A stretch of 15,561 nt of DNA, taken from Elusimicrobia bacterium RIFCSPLOWO2_01_FULL_59_12 (GTDB lineage Bacteria > Elusimicrobiota > Elusimicrobia > 2-01-FULL-59-12). The stretch lies in assembly GCA_001800075.1 (NCBI GenBank), contig MGUR01000057.1, positions 19,305 through 34,865 of the forward strand, written 5' to 3'. Shown here in pieces: positions 1 to 7,530 of the stretch. The notes under the pieces are model-generated. The model was not told the origin of the DNA. It worked only from the letters and a program-made list of their open reading frames with translations, and ran no database searches. The translations under genes were made by a program, and so were the position numbers. Within the stretch, counting starts at the first letter, position 1; the number at the start of each line of letters is the position of its first letter.

Positions 1-289
1 GACCCCAATTGAACACGACCTTACCGTCCACCCACTCTGTGCCGCCGTGGTAGCCGACGGCCCGCCACGGCCGCTGGAATGTTTTGCCGAGCCCACATTG
101 AAGCCGCCGATTGAATTCCTCTTCGGTGACGATCTCAAAGTCCACCCGGAACGAGGTGTGATATTTGACGATCCCGCCCCAGTCCCGCGTTTGGCCGTCC
201 GGGCTTGCGCTGTGATGCCAGACGATGCCCTTCCACGGGTGGGAATGCGCCTTGTCGATCACAAGATCGGAAATGTTATCGATGCTCAT
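1..289 (-). CDS. N-acetylmuramoyl-L-alanine amidase (endolysin), N-terminal part, cut by left edge
   Basis: Only the first 96 codons are in the window. The translation begins MSIDNISDLVIDKAHSHP and contains GIVWHHSASPDG at about residues 21-32, followed by a tyrosine-histidine pair (about 43-44) and GYHGG at about 79-83. A His-His-Ser-Ala motif after a hydrophobic strand is the zinc-ligand signature of the Amidase_2 (T7 lysozyme/PGRP) family, which cuts the amide bond between N-acetylmuramic acid and L-alanine in peptidoglycan. His25 is the likely first zinc ligand; the remaining ligands lie beyond the edge. GYH followed by two glycines is unusual, as the family commonly has an aromatic residue there. 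The ATG at 289 overlaps the stop of the holin-like gene (ATGA), which suggests translational coupling. Its position directly after that gene makes it the phage lysin. A purely regulatory amidase-like protein is less likely. Confidence 0.88.
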   Translation of the reverse strand, partial: MSIDNISDLVIDKAHSHPWKGIVWHHSASPDGQTRDWGGIVKYHTSFRVDFEIVTEEEFNRRLQCGLGKTFQRPWRAVGYHGGTEWVDGKVVFNWG

Positions 290-549
290 GGCTTCTTCAA
301 TGCCAAATAAATCGCCAGAAGCGCGCCGATCCCGAATGTCCCCAGGAAAGGAGCAAAAATCCACATACCGATCTGCTTAACGATGGACATCTCCGTAGAC
401 AAACGTTCGATCTCCTTGGTATGGCTCAGGAGGTACCTTTCCAAGGAAACAAACGATGCCCGGAGAAGGGCCACTTCGGACAGCATCTGATCCGTCTTGG
501 CCTCGAGCGCGGAGAGCCGCTCCAAGGTCGAATGCGCTTCGCCTGCCAC
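286..549 (-). CDS. XhlA-like holin-associated membrane protein
   Basis: A protein of 87 residues with an amphipathic, heptad-like helix over about residues 5-55 (regular Leu/Ile spacing among Glu, Lys and Arg). A single hydrophobic segment follows at about 60-84 (IGMWIFAPFLGTFGIGALLA), then a short basic tail KKP. This layout and length match the haemolysin XhlA family, which in PBSX-type phages works with a holin and an amidase to permeabilise the membrane for lysis. It sits immediately before the amidase gene, which supports the role. A GTG two codons upstream (555) overlaps the previous stop. I prefer the GTG at 549 because AAGAGG at 557-562 is seven bases from it but only one base from the GTG at 555. 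No separate XhlB-like two-helix holin is seen between this gene and the amidase, so this protein may itself be the holin. Confidence 0.78.
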   Translation of the reverse strand: MAGEAHSTLERLSALEAKTDQMLSEVALLRASFVSLERYLLSHTKEIERLSTEMSIVKQIGMWIFAPFLGTFGIGALLAIYLALKKP

Positions 550-551
550 GA

Positions 552-1199
552 TCACACCTCTTGGTAATTCACGAGGAAAAAGCTTCGCACACCGCCGCCC
601 ATGCCGTTGGCGAAGCCCGTCAAAGCTTCGTTGACGGCGCCCAGATAGTTGGCTGCGACATAGACGCCCTGCTGATCGCTTCGGAAGACTTTATGAAGCG
701 TCTTGCCGCCGGCCATGCGAATGCCCGCGTCATAACCACTCGCGCCATCCACGATGGTGCACATGCCTTTGATCAAGAGGCGTTTCCCTGCGGCGGGCGT
801 GACGAGCGTAAAGCTGGCAAGAGGTCCGGTCTGCTCTCGCGTCTCGGTCAGTGTCGCATCAGGAGTCAACGAGACTGTCCCGGTAACCGGAACCGTTCCG
901 CTGATCCCGACAGTGCCGCTCACAGGCACTGTTCCATTGATCCCAACGTTCCCGCTCACGGGAATCGTGCCGCTCACACCAACAGTGCCGCTGACAGGGA
1001 CAGTGCCATTAATGCCTACGTTCCCCGCCACCTGCACAGGCCCGCCGCCGGTGCCGGTGACTTCAAGGGGTCCACCTGAACCCGTCATTCCTGTCACAGG
1101 CAAAGGGTTGGTATTCGACACTCGCTTTATCTCGCCGTCCTTTTCAAAGAGCAGCGTCGGATTTCGGTTTCCGTCTTTCAATGCAGTTTCATCAGCCAT
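552..1199 (-). CDS. Short tail fibre/receptor-binding-like protein with 12-residue repeats
   Basis: 215 residues in three parts. Residues 1-50 are a polar N-terminus with NTNPLPVTG. Residues 60-107 are four 12-residue units of the type NVGINGTVPVSG / TVGVSGTIPVSG. Residues about 118-215 form a beta-rich globular tail rich in Gly and aromatics that ends NYQEV. Alternating Val/Ile with Gly, Pro or Asn turns resembles fibrous beta-spiral shafts of viral fibres, with the last 100 residues as a knob; that structural reading is inference. I do not recognise a named family. Its position between the large tail-tip proteins and the lysis genes is where phages often keep receptor-binding fibres. The start is an ATG with GGAGG seven bases upstream. 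It could instead be another virion surface protein. There are no catalytic motifs or membrane segments. Confidence 0.7.
   Translation of the reverse strand: MADETALKDGNRNPTLLFEKDGEIKRVSNTNPLPVTGMTGSGGPLEVTGTGGGPVQVAGNVGINGTVPVSGTVGVSGTIPVSGNVGINGTVPVSGTVGISGTVPVTGTVSLTPDATLTETREQTGPLASFTLVTPAAGKRLLIKGMCTIVDGASGYDAGIRMAGGKTLHKVFRSDQQGVYVAANYLGAVNEALTGFANGMGGGVRSFFLVNYQEV
557..562 (-). promoter_or_regulatory. Shine-Dalgarno site deciding the start of the holin-like gene
   Basis: On the minus strand this reads AAGAGG followed by TGTGATC, close to the full anti-SD complement. It lies seven bases before GTG 549 and only one base before GTG 555, which argues for the later start. It is inside the 3' end of the repeat-fibre gene. 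Confidence 0.6.
879..1022 (-). repeat. Four tandem 36-bp units encoding 12-residue repeats
   Basis: Four in-frame units encode N/T-V-G-I/V-N/S-G-T-V/I-P-V-S/T-G (residues 60-107 of the fibre). Units one and three are identical at protein level and units two and four nearly so, giving a 72-bp higher-order period. The DNA copies have drifted at third positions, so this is not a recent expansion. The absence of stops in several frames here creates spurious antisense reading frames. Confidence 0.85.
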
Positions 1200-1206
1200 A
1201 GTGTTG

Positions 1207-1211
1207 CCTCC
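1207..1211 (-). promoter_or_regulatory. Ribosome binding site of the repeat-fibre gene
   Basis: GGAGG on the minus strand, seven bases before the ATG at 1199. It lies in the 13-base gap after the TAA stop (1213-1215) of the 1182-residue protein gene. Confidence 0.75.
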
Positions 1212-1212
1212 G

Positions 1213-4200
1213 TTATTCCTTCATTTCTGCTTCAAGCGTATAGCCTGCCGTTTTGACGACGTCGCTGTAGGCGAAGGGGATGGTCTCCACGCTCCATCCG
1301 ACGTCAAAAAGGTCTCTGGGCCGGTACTTGGGCTCCGGCCAAAACGTGACCAGCGGATTCTCTTTGAAAACCTGCTCGATCAGATCTTTGTTTTCTCGCG
1401 CCACCTGCGACACCCGCCAGCGTGACGTGTACTTGTCTCGTCCGCGAAAGGTGATCAGCTTGCCGCCCAATGTGCGCAGGCTGCCGGACTCCACCAGCTC
1501 GCGCTTGGGCTCGTACTCATCGAAATTGGGGAGAACCGCCAGTAGACGACCGGCATAGACTTCCCCCAAGGTTTTTTTCTCATTCGGGGTCCGGCTGCCG
1601 GTGATATAGATGATGATGTTGGAGGACTGATAGGGATCGAAGCGCAGGATCACGTCGGACGCCAGCAATTCTCCGCTCCAAACCATTTTTCGGCTGTTGA
1701 ATCCGATCTTGGAGAGTTCGACGTCGACTCTGCCGAAATTGGTGTTGCGAAGAATGATCGTGTCGATGATCTCCTCAACAGGGGCGCCCGCCCGACGGAA
1801 CCCGAGGGTTATCGTCCAGCCGATGCCGAAGCTTTCCTGGCTATTGGTGGAGATCCACTGCGTGGAAGAATCGCCGTCTTTAACATAAGGCACCGTCGTT
1901 TGATCTTCCGCAGGCGTGGTGTTGATCGCAGAAACGATGGCTGAATTGGTATCGACGACGTCCAAGGAGAGGACAAGCGGGTTATCCTCCAGCACCGCCT
2001 CGATCTCCCACGTGAAAAGGAATATTTCCGGACCAGGCGATGACGAGAAGAGGCCGAGCTCGATCTCGAAGAAGGCGGCCGGCGCAACGGCCAGTTCCGC
2101 TTCGTTGCCCGCGGGATCCGGAGCGAATTGCCCCGTGCTTTGGAACGGCGCTGCGATTAGGGCGTCCAAACTGTCCGCCGATCGCGCTTTGATCGAGATC
2201 TGCCCGGCGCTTACCAACGTGGGTGAAATCTTGAGCTTGCCCAAACGGCCACGAGCTCCCAGGCCTTCTCTGAAGCGAATAAAACCGCTTGTCGTCCCTG
2301 TTACCGGAATGTCGGTTTCGACCGAGTCGTAGAGATAGTTCCCGCCTACAGGCATGTCCAGGTTGCTGTCGCCCAAAACTAGCCATGGCTGCAAATCGGC
2401 GATCTTGATCGCCAAGGGCTGCCCGGAAGTATCGAACCGAATAGTTCCCTGGTCGTCCCTTGCCTTGATGGTGAGATTGCCGCTTGCGACCGCCAGTTCA
2501 AATGACCATTGCGTCTCTTCCTTACCCGCAGGGATTACATTCTCAACCGCGCCGCCGGTCACCCAGGCCGTGCCGTTCCAACTCACGAACTGGCTATCGG
2601 ACCTGAGCGCGATGAAGGAAAAACGCTTGCTGCCGTTGGCTTTTCGTGCCCAACGGACGATCACGGTATGGTGGCTGCCGGGCGCGATGCCGCCGAAACG
2701 CAGATCATTCGGCACGGGAGATGCTGGAGAGTTGAACACCGTGACTACGTTCATGGCGAAGTCGTCATTGGCGGGTAGGCTGCCGGAGTTCTCCACTCGC
2801 CAGCGCGTGGTGATATGGAAAGCTGTGGGAATGGCCGCATGCTTAACCAGCATCGCCTCCGAATCCGTATTCGCAATGGCCATCCGCAAGAGATCGAAGG
2901 ACTCAAAGACGGTGGCGCTTCTTCCACAGACGTCCCAGACAGGATCGATCACAAAATCATCGAAGAGATCCTGGAAGACCGGCGAAAGCGTCGCCATGCC
3001 GCCACCTCCAACCGCCGCCACAATGGCCACCGAAGACGATTTCTCAATAAAGCTGTTCCAGTTCTCAATCGACTTGATATGTCGGCGAATTGTGAGCGGT
3101 TCTGCTTCCTCAATGGTTACAGCCTCCACAGTCTCAGGCGTGAAGCTGAGGGAATATTCTTCAAGATTGGGAGATGGAGACGCCCGCGTCAGCGTGATTT
3201 TGGACTCCCAAAACTCGGCAGAGGGCAGGTTGAGCAGGGCTTTCTCAAACTCGGCTTGTGGGTTCCCTGGATCAAAGGAACCCGGCGTCGTCGTGATGAC
3301 TGGGCCAAAGGATGCTGCATCGAGCGCCGCTGCGCCGGCGGCAGACCGGAGTTGAATTTCGACTTTGTCTCCGATCGCTGGGAGCAGTCTTCTCAATTCC
3401 AGACTGTCGAGCTTGGTCTTTACCCCAAAGCTGTGCCGCATCCGCAAGAATCCCGTCGGGACCTCGACCGGCGGCGCATTCAGCTTCACGTAATCGACAT
3501 CGATGGCAGAGCCGAACGCGCCGTTGGTGCCTACGGGACCGCCGATCTCCAGGAAGATGTCGCCCGCGAGCATTCTGACGGCAGGCGAGACTTGTGTTTG
3601 CAGAAGAACGTTCGCAGGATTATCCGAGTGGTACAGGAGATACACAACGCCGTTTCCGCTCTTCGTCACTTTGAGGGTAAAGATCTGTCCGTCGGGCGCG
3701 ATCATCCCCTGATTCACGACAACCGGCCAGCTGGCCGTTCCTTGAAAGACGTCCTGCCCGGCCTGGTTCTTGATTCGAGCGTCCCAGTTCATGATCCCGT
3801 TCTGGGTGATCGTCATCACGAACTCATGGAGGACTTTGGCTTCCCGTGCGGCGCCGTCGACCACTTCTCTTACGCCCTGCAAAAGGGCGAAGGAGAACAT
3901 GCCTGTGTTAAAGTTCGGCGCGAGCAATCTTCTTCGAAAACGAGTCTCGAACTCAAAGCCGCCTTGCGCGACATTCCGGACGGTATGGACGTGGTCCGGG
4001 GATCCCGACGTTGCCAGGTAATCAAATGTGAGGAAGCCGCCCGCCTCGGTGGGTTTGCTCCTCGGCACCGTCTTATAAAAACGGAAGTAGAAATCCTTCA
4101 GCCCAAAGACGGCCGGAAACCAGGCGTTTTGAGCGTTATCGAACCTCAGTGCATCGCCGCCGGTATAAAGTTCTCGCCCGTCCCCCGTAATCTCCGCCCA

Positions 4201-4761
4201 GTTGGACGTGCTGGGCGTCCAGCTCGGCACGAGAACGAGCGCGTACTTCACACCCGAAGTCAGAGTGACCGGCGCGCCGAACTGAAATGTCACCCACATG
4301 GGACCTGAACCAAATGCTTCCCCAAACCAGTCGGAGACAGGTTTGGTTACGGAGGCCAGGAGCGTAGATCCCGGCAGACCGGACCCATCCGTGTTTCGGA
4401 GTTCGAGCGTGACCGTGTCGGTTGCCAACAGGAACCCTCGCGCCTGCAGAATCATGGCGGCCGCGACTACGGTCTTATTCGCGTCCGGTGTGAAAGTCTG
4501 CGCCAGTTTATTGGTGCCGAGTTGATTGATGTTCAGGCTGTTGACCTGCGCTTGCGTGGGTGACGGGAAATAAGAAAAGTCGACGACCTGGTCCAAATGC
4601 GTGAGCCATTCGGAAGCTCGGACACCGTCGTTGAAATCGTCGGCAAGAGCCAGCGGGGCGGCACTGGAGGATAAGACCACGCCGGTGTCGGCCGTGACAA
4701 GGCCGCTGTTTTCGACCGCTTGGTCCCAGTCCGTCTTCTTGTTGAAGGTCAGTTTCGGCAT
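1213..4761 (-). CDS. Large tail-tip/baseplate protein with duplicated LamG-like and beta-sandwich modules, F5/8-type-C-like domain and possible Dit-like C-terminus
   Basis: 1182 residues from the ATG at 4761, one base after the hub gene's stop (TGATATG), which suggests coupling. A TTG at 4776 would add five residues (numbering below includes these). Visible parts: an anchor-type beta domain at about 75-235 (NKLAQTFTP, VTLELRNTDGSGLPG); a LamG-like segment at about 245-435; a beta-sandwich at 442-550; a second LamG-like segment opening LFDDFVIDPVWDV at about 604-815; and a second copy of the beta-sandwich at 831-930. A discoidin (F5/8 type C)-like domain covers about 940-1060, with DGDSSTQW and a W-T-I-T-L-G-F strand. 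The last 120 residues (LGEVYAG, GSLRTLGGK, a Trp/Pro-rich end) resemble the folded ends of tail-tip proteins. LamG and F5/8C modules commonly bind carbohydrate. The likely role is host-surface recognition and distal tail structure. No enzyme motif was seen. The domain names rest on pattern and spacing, not on searches. Confidence 0.75.
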   Translation of the reverse strand: MPKLTFNKKTDWDQAVENSGLVTADTGVVLSSSAAPLALADDFNDGVRASEWLTHLDQVVDFSYFPSPTQAQVNSLNINQLGTNKLAQTFTPDANKTVVAAAMILQARGFLLATDTVTLELRNTDGSGLPGSTLLASVTKPVSDWFGEAFGSGPMWVTFQFGAPVTLTSGVKYALVLVPSWTPSTSNWAEITGDGRELYTGGDALRFDNAQNAWFPAVFGLKDFYFRFYKTVPRSKPTEAGGFLTFDYLATSGSPDHVHTVRNVAQGGFEFETRFRRRLLAPNFNTGMFSFALLQGVREVVDGAAREAKVLHEFVMTITQNGIMNWDARIKNQAGQDVFQGTASWPVVVNQGMIAPDGQIFTLKVTKSGNGVVYLLYHSDNPANVLLQTQVSPAVRMLAGDIFLEIGGPVGTNGAFGSAIDVDYVKLNAPPVEVPTGFLRMRHSFGVKTKLDSLELRRLLPAIGDKVEIQLRSAAGAAALDAASFGPVITTTPGSFDPGNPQAEFEKALLNLPSAEFWESKITLTRASPSPNLEEYSLSFTPETVEAVTIEEAEPLTIRRHIKSIENWNSFIEKSSSVAIVAAVGGGGMATLSPVFQDLFDDFVIDPVWDVCGRSATVFESFDLLRMAIANTDSEAMLVKHAAIPTAFHITTRWRVENSGSLPANDDFAMNVVTVFNSPASPVPNDLRFGGIAPGSHHTVIVRWARKANGSKRFSFIALRSDSQFVSWNGTAWVTGGAVENVIPAGKEETQWSFELAVASGNLTIKARDDQGTIRFDTSGQPLAIKIADLQPWLVLGDSNLDMPVGGNYLYDSVETDIPVTGTTSGFIRFREGLGARGRLGKLKISPTLVSAGQISIKARSADSLDALIAAPFQSTGQFAPDPAGNEAELAVAPAAFFEIELGLFSSSPGPEIFLFTWEIEAVLEDNPLVLSLDVVDTNSAIVSAINTTPAEDQTTVPYVKDGDSSTQWISTNSQESFGIGWTITLGFRRAGAPVEEIIDTIILRNTNFGRVDVELSKIGFNSRKMVWSGELLASDVILRFDPYQSSNIIIYITGSRTPNEKKTLGEVYAGRLLAVLPNFDEYEPKRELVESGSLRTLGGKLITFRGRDKYTSRWRVSQVARENKDLIEQVFKENPLVTFWPEPKYRPRDLFDVGWSVETIPFAYSDVVKTAGYTLEAEMKE
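1987..2286 (-). repeat. Internal protein-level duplication, copy 2 (beta-sandwich module)
   Basis: Residues 831-930 of the same protein, beginning GFIRFREGLG and containing ISIKARSADSLDALIAAPF and FAPDPAGNEAEL. It matches the order of landmarks in copy 1 at 3127-3453. Each copy follows a LamG-like segment, so the repeated unit is probably LamG plus beta-sandwich. A weaker third relative may lie in the neighbouring hub protein at about 5630-5947. Confidence 0.6.
3127..3453 (-). repeat. Internal protein-level duplication, copy 1 (beta-sandwich module)
   Basis: Residues 442-550 of the large tail-tip protein (numbered from the TTG at 4776), beginning GFLRMRHSFG. Shared landmarks with copy 2 (1987-2286) are GF-I/L-R at the start, an RSA-A...ALDA stretch, and a proline-rich FDPGNPQAEF/FAPDPAGNEAE segment. 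These are followed by an aromatic-Glu strand and a P-S-P/S-P-G-P turn. The similarity is visible in protein, not in DNA, so the duplication is old. Confidence 0.65.
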
Positions 4762-4762
4762 A

Positions 4763-7528
4763 TCAGTCCGCAGCAATCAGGTCGAGTTCGGTGCGCATGT
4801 TCATGAGGTCATGGGCCACGCCTAGGATCCGTGCCTCAAAGGGTTCAAGGATCTGCCGGGGGATCTGCAGGGTGACGGCCACTCGGTCGCCCAACTCCAG
4901 CTCCGGCATAAAGCGGGCGACGACCGTAGCGCGGCGTTTGGGCTCTTTGTAGCGGGAGAAATATCGCCTGGCCATGACTGTGGCCAAATCGACATCGGTC
5001 TGGAATACCAAGCTGCCGCCGCCGACCGAAAGGGATCTCGCGCCGAAGCGGTCGATGCTGGTCGGCGAGGGCTCGCCTTCGGTGGAAGGATCGATCTCAC
5101 GAACATAGGAGCCGAACGTGGACCGAATGCTGTTGTAGACCCGATCCCATCCGGGTGAGCAGGACTGCACTTTCTCGAGATTGGAACCGTCCAGCGTCAA
5201 GACGGGAGTTGCGCCCGGGCTCTTGTTGCGGAAGAAGAACTTTCCTTCGCCGTCCAAGCCGATTTCAAAGTCCGCGATCTTGGCCAGCTCCGTCAGAACG
5301 TCCCAGACTGTTCGAGTTCCCAGGTTCACCATGGACACGAGCACCGTCCGGGTGGTGAAGTCGATAACGGTTTCCCGTAAGGCCGGTGAATTCAACCCTG
5401 ACGTCGCCATGAGTGTGATCAGCGCGAGTCTTTCTGCCGCCGCGTTGTCCAGTTGGGCGGCGTCATCGCTTTCGATATAGTCCGACGGCGTGACCGCGCG
5501 GTAATAACCGAATCCAGACGGTGTGGCGGCAACGGCCGCTGTGAAGCGCTTGATTGAGCCGTTGCCGGTGTCCCTCGTGGCTTTCCATGTCTCCCAGGAA
5601 ACAACGCCGCTTCCCGCGTCGATGATGTTGGAGACGGCCAAGGCCGGCAAGAACAGGTTCCTGACGGCGACGAGCGTCGGGTTGTCATCGGCCGTGATTT
5701 GGATTTTGAATTTGACGTAGCGCGGCGCATTGGCTGGGACAAAGGTTCCGATGTTTGCCCCAATGGTGACGGCTTGCTCGGTGCCGTAGGTAGTTCCATC
5801 GGCGCTCCATGAGAAAGAGAACTGGCTGCCGGCGGCATTGCCCTGTGGTACCGCGAAGAAGGGACCCAAAGTGTTGATGAGAGACGCTTGGACAAGTCCC
5901 GCCAGATGACCGCTGTAATCGATCACCAGCGTCCAGGTGCCCACGGGGAAAGTGGTGCCCTCGCCGTAGAAGCGCAGATAATCAATCGCGAACGCACAGC
6001 CGCTTGAGCCCGCAATGGAATGCAGGAAGATCCCCGGGAACATGAAAAGATCGGCCTGCCCCACCGCCCCGGTCCCCACTTGTGTCCCGTCGATAAACAG
6101 CACCCAAGTTCCCGAGTTGGCGTTGGCCATCGTGAGGACTAGGCGGTAATTATGAAATTGGGTGACGTCCACATTAAACGGACCGAATTCGGTTCCGCCG
6201 GTCCGCACGCGCACCGCCGAGAGGCTTTCAAACCAGATCGATGCTCCGCGCTCGGGAGAACCGCCCGGTACGCGGGTGCCGATCTCGACGCGGCTTGCCG
6301 TTACATTGGTCACACGGATCCGCGCCAAGACCATGCGCGAGAGGCTCGTGCCTTCGAGGCCGTTTTTGATGAAGTAGTCGCTCAGGCCCGCCTGACTTAC
6401 GGATAGAATCCCGTTCGACGCCGTGCGCGTAGCGATGCCGGGAGTGCTCTGGAGGTCCTGCCAACTGCCGAAAGCCACGCCCTCGACCTGCACTTCCTCA
6501 TCGCCTGGCAGAAAGTCACCCTCATACTGCGACGTCCACTGCGGCGCGATGCCGCCGGCCACGCGCCGGGAATTGATTCGGCTGAGCGTCCCGGTTTCCC
6601 ATTCTGTTCGTGAATCAAAAGGATCGATGATGATTTTGCCGTCATCTTCGGGCGGGCTGTCTTCCTCGACCACTTTGGCCAGCCGCAGATCGTAGGCTTC
6701 AAAGTCGCCCTGAAGCGAGTGGAGGATCTGTCGTTGGGCCGGAGGGTCGAATACCACCGGCTCGATTAGGGCGACCGGCACTTGCGGGACGATGGCCATG
6801 AGGTCCGAGGCCACCTGCTCGATGCGCTGGTCTTTCTTCCAGACCAGATAATCCGCGCGGACTTCTTCGCCCGGGCCCGGCTGGATCGAGACAAAGGACA
6901 CTTTGGCCGGCCGCGACGGATCGTTTAACCCCGAGGCGTTATAGCGCAAGCCCAACCGCACCGGCACACCGCCCACGCGCACTTCTTTTATGGCGCCGAC
7001 AGGAAAGCGCGACGTCGTGAACTCGGATATGACGCCGTCGCCTATCCCCAGAAGCTCGTCCGTCACCGGAATCGCCGCAGATTCGGCGGTCCGGGTCCGC
7101 AGTAGAGCATCCAGGCTTTCGACATCGAGCTGCAAGGTCGGCTTGTCGGAGCTTTCCACGGCATCCTCAATCACTCCCGTGAATACCGGGGAGATTTCTT
7201 CTGCGCCGTCCACCTTGAGACCCAACGAGATCCGGATTTTTGATCTGAAACGCAGGTAGCCGGCAAACCGTTCGATGGAATCGTCGTCCCATCGCCGATC
7301 CGTATTCTCGACTTCAATGCGGATATTGGAAGCCTTGAATTCGTTGAGCGCGTCGGTGTCGAGCTTCCAGGAAAGCCTGTCCAGGCGCACGACTTCGGTG
7401 GTTACATCCGTGGGGGCGCTCTCCCAACCGCTGCCGTCAGCAAGGCGGCGGTAAAGCTCCACTTTCCTGACCGGGTAAATCAGGCTGGAGTTCTGGGCGT
7501 CTTTGTAGGCATCGGAAACCGTTTTCAT
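4763..7528 (-). CDS. Tail-tip hub (Tal/gp27-like) protein with inserted LamG-like domain
   Basis: 921 residues from the ATG at 7528, two bases after the tape-measure stop (TGACCATG). A TTG at 7534 overlaps that stop and is a less likely alternative (numbering below starts there). Residues about 40-145 are a beta-domain of hub type (LSWKLDTDALNEFKASNIRI, then VFTGVIED and a DVESLDALL strand). Residues about 160-233 form a second small beta-domain (GDGVISEF, VRADYLVW). Residues about 303-525 are LamG-like (LSDYFIKNGL, NYRLVLTM, WVLFIDGTQVG). Residues about 530-635 are a beta-sandwich. Residues about 740-921 match the hub C-terminus: VWDVLTELAKIADFEIGLDG, ELELGDRVAVTLQ, and ILGVAHDLMNMRTELDLIA. 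Such hubs cap the tube below the tape measure and carry fibres. Its place right after the tape measure fits. No separate Dit gene lies between them. No lysozyme or peptidase motif was seen, so the assignment is structural. Confidence 0.8.
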   Translation of the reverse strand: MKTVSDAYKDAQNSSLIYPVRKVELYRRLADGSGWESAPTDVTTEVVRLDRLSWKLDTDALNEFKASNIRIEVENTDRRWDDDSIERFAGYLRFRSKIRISLGLKVDGAEEISPVFTGVIEDAVESSDKPTLQLDVESLDALLRTRTAESAAIPVTDELLGIGDGVISEFTTSRFPVGAIKEVRVGGVPVRLGLRYNASGLNDPSRPAKVSFVSIQPGPGEEVRADYLVWKKDQRIEQVASDLMAIVPQVPVALIEPVVFDPPAQRQILHSLQGDFEAYDLRLAKVVEEDSPPEDDGKIIIDPFDSRTEWETGTLSRINSRRVAGGIAPQWTSQYEGDFLPGDEEVQVEGVAFGSWQDLQSTPGIATRTASNGILSVSQAGLSDYFIKNGLEGTSLSRMVLARIRVTNVTASRVEIGTRVPGGSPERGASIWFESLSAVRVRTGGTEFGPFNVDVTQFHNYRLVLTMANANSGTWVLFIDGTQVGTGAVGQADLFMFPGIFLHSIAGSSGCAFAIDYLRFYGEGTTFPVGTWTLVIDYSGHLAGLVQASLINTLGPFFAVPQGNAAGSQFSFSWSADGTTYGTEQAVTIGANIGTFVPANAPRYVKFKIQITADDNPTLVAVRNLFLPALAVSNIIDAGSGVVSWETWKATRDTGNGSIKRFTAAVAATPSGFGYYRAVTPSDYIESDDAAQLDNAAAERLALITLMATSGLNSPALRETVIDFTTRTVLVSMVNLGTRTVWDVLTELAKIADFEIGLDGEGKFFFRNKSPGATPVLTLDGSNLEKVQSCSPGWDRVYNSIRSTFGSYVREIDPSTEGEPSPTSIDRFGARSLSVGGGSLVFQTDVDLATVMARRYFSRYKEPKRRATVVARFMPELELGDRVAVTLQIPRQILEPFEARILGVAHDLMNMRTELDLIAAD

Positions 7529-7530
7529 GG

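Noticed and set aside
754..1425. Plus-strand frame encoding PLTGTVPLIPT-like repeats
   Set aside because: It is the reverse reading of the 36-bp repeat array of the fibre gene and runs into the next gene; the repeats happen to lack stops on both strands.
2354..3355. Plus-strand open frame of 333 codons
   Set aside because: It is antisense to the same tail-tip gene, has no recognisable motif and no ribosome site, and overlaps another spurious antisense frame.
2815..4308. Long plus-strand open frame of 497 codons opposite the 1182-residue tail-tip gene
   Set aside because: It is antisense to a gene with recognisable domains, has an Arg/His-rich composition typical of antisense frames, has no ribosome site, and runs against the operon direction.
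4762..4776. TTG start for the 1182-residue protein
   Set aside because: An ATG lies one base after the hub stop in the coupled arrangement TGATATG; the TTG would add only five residues with no better ribosome site.
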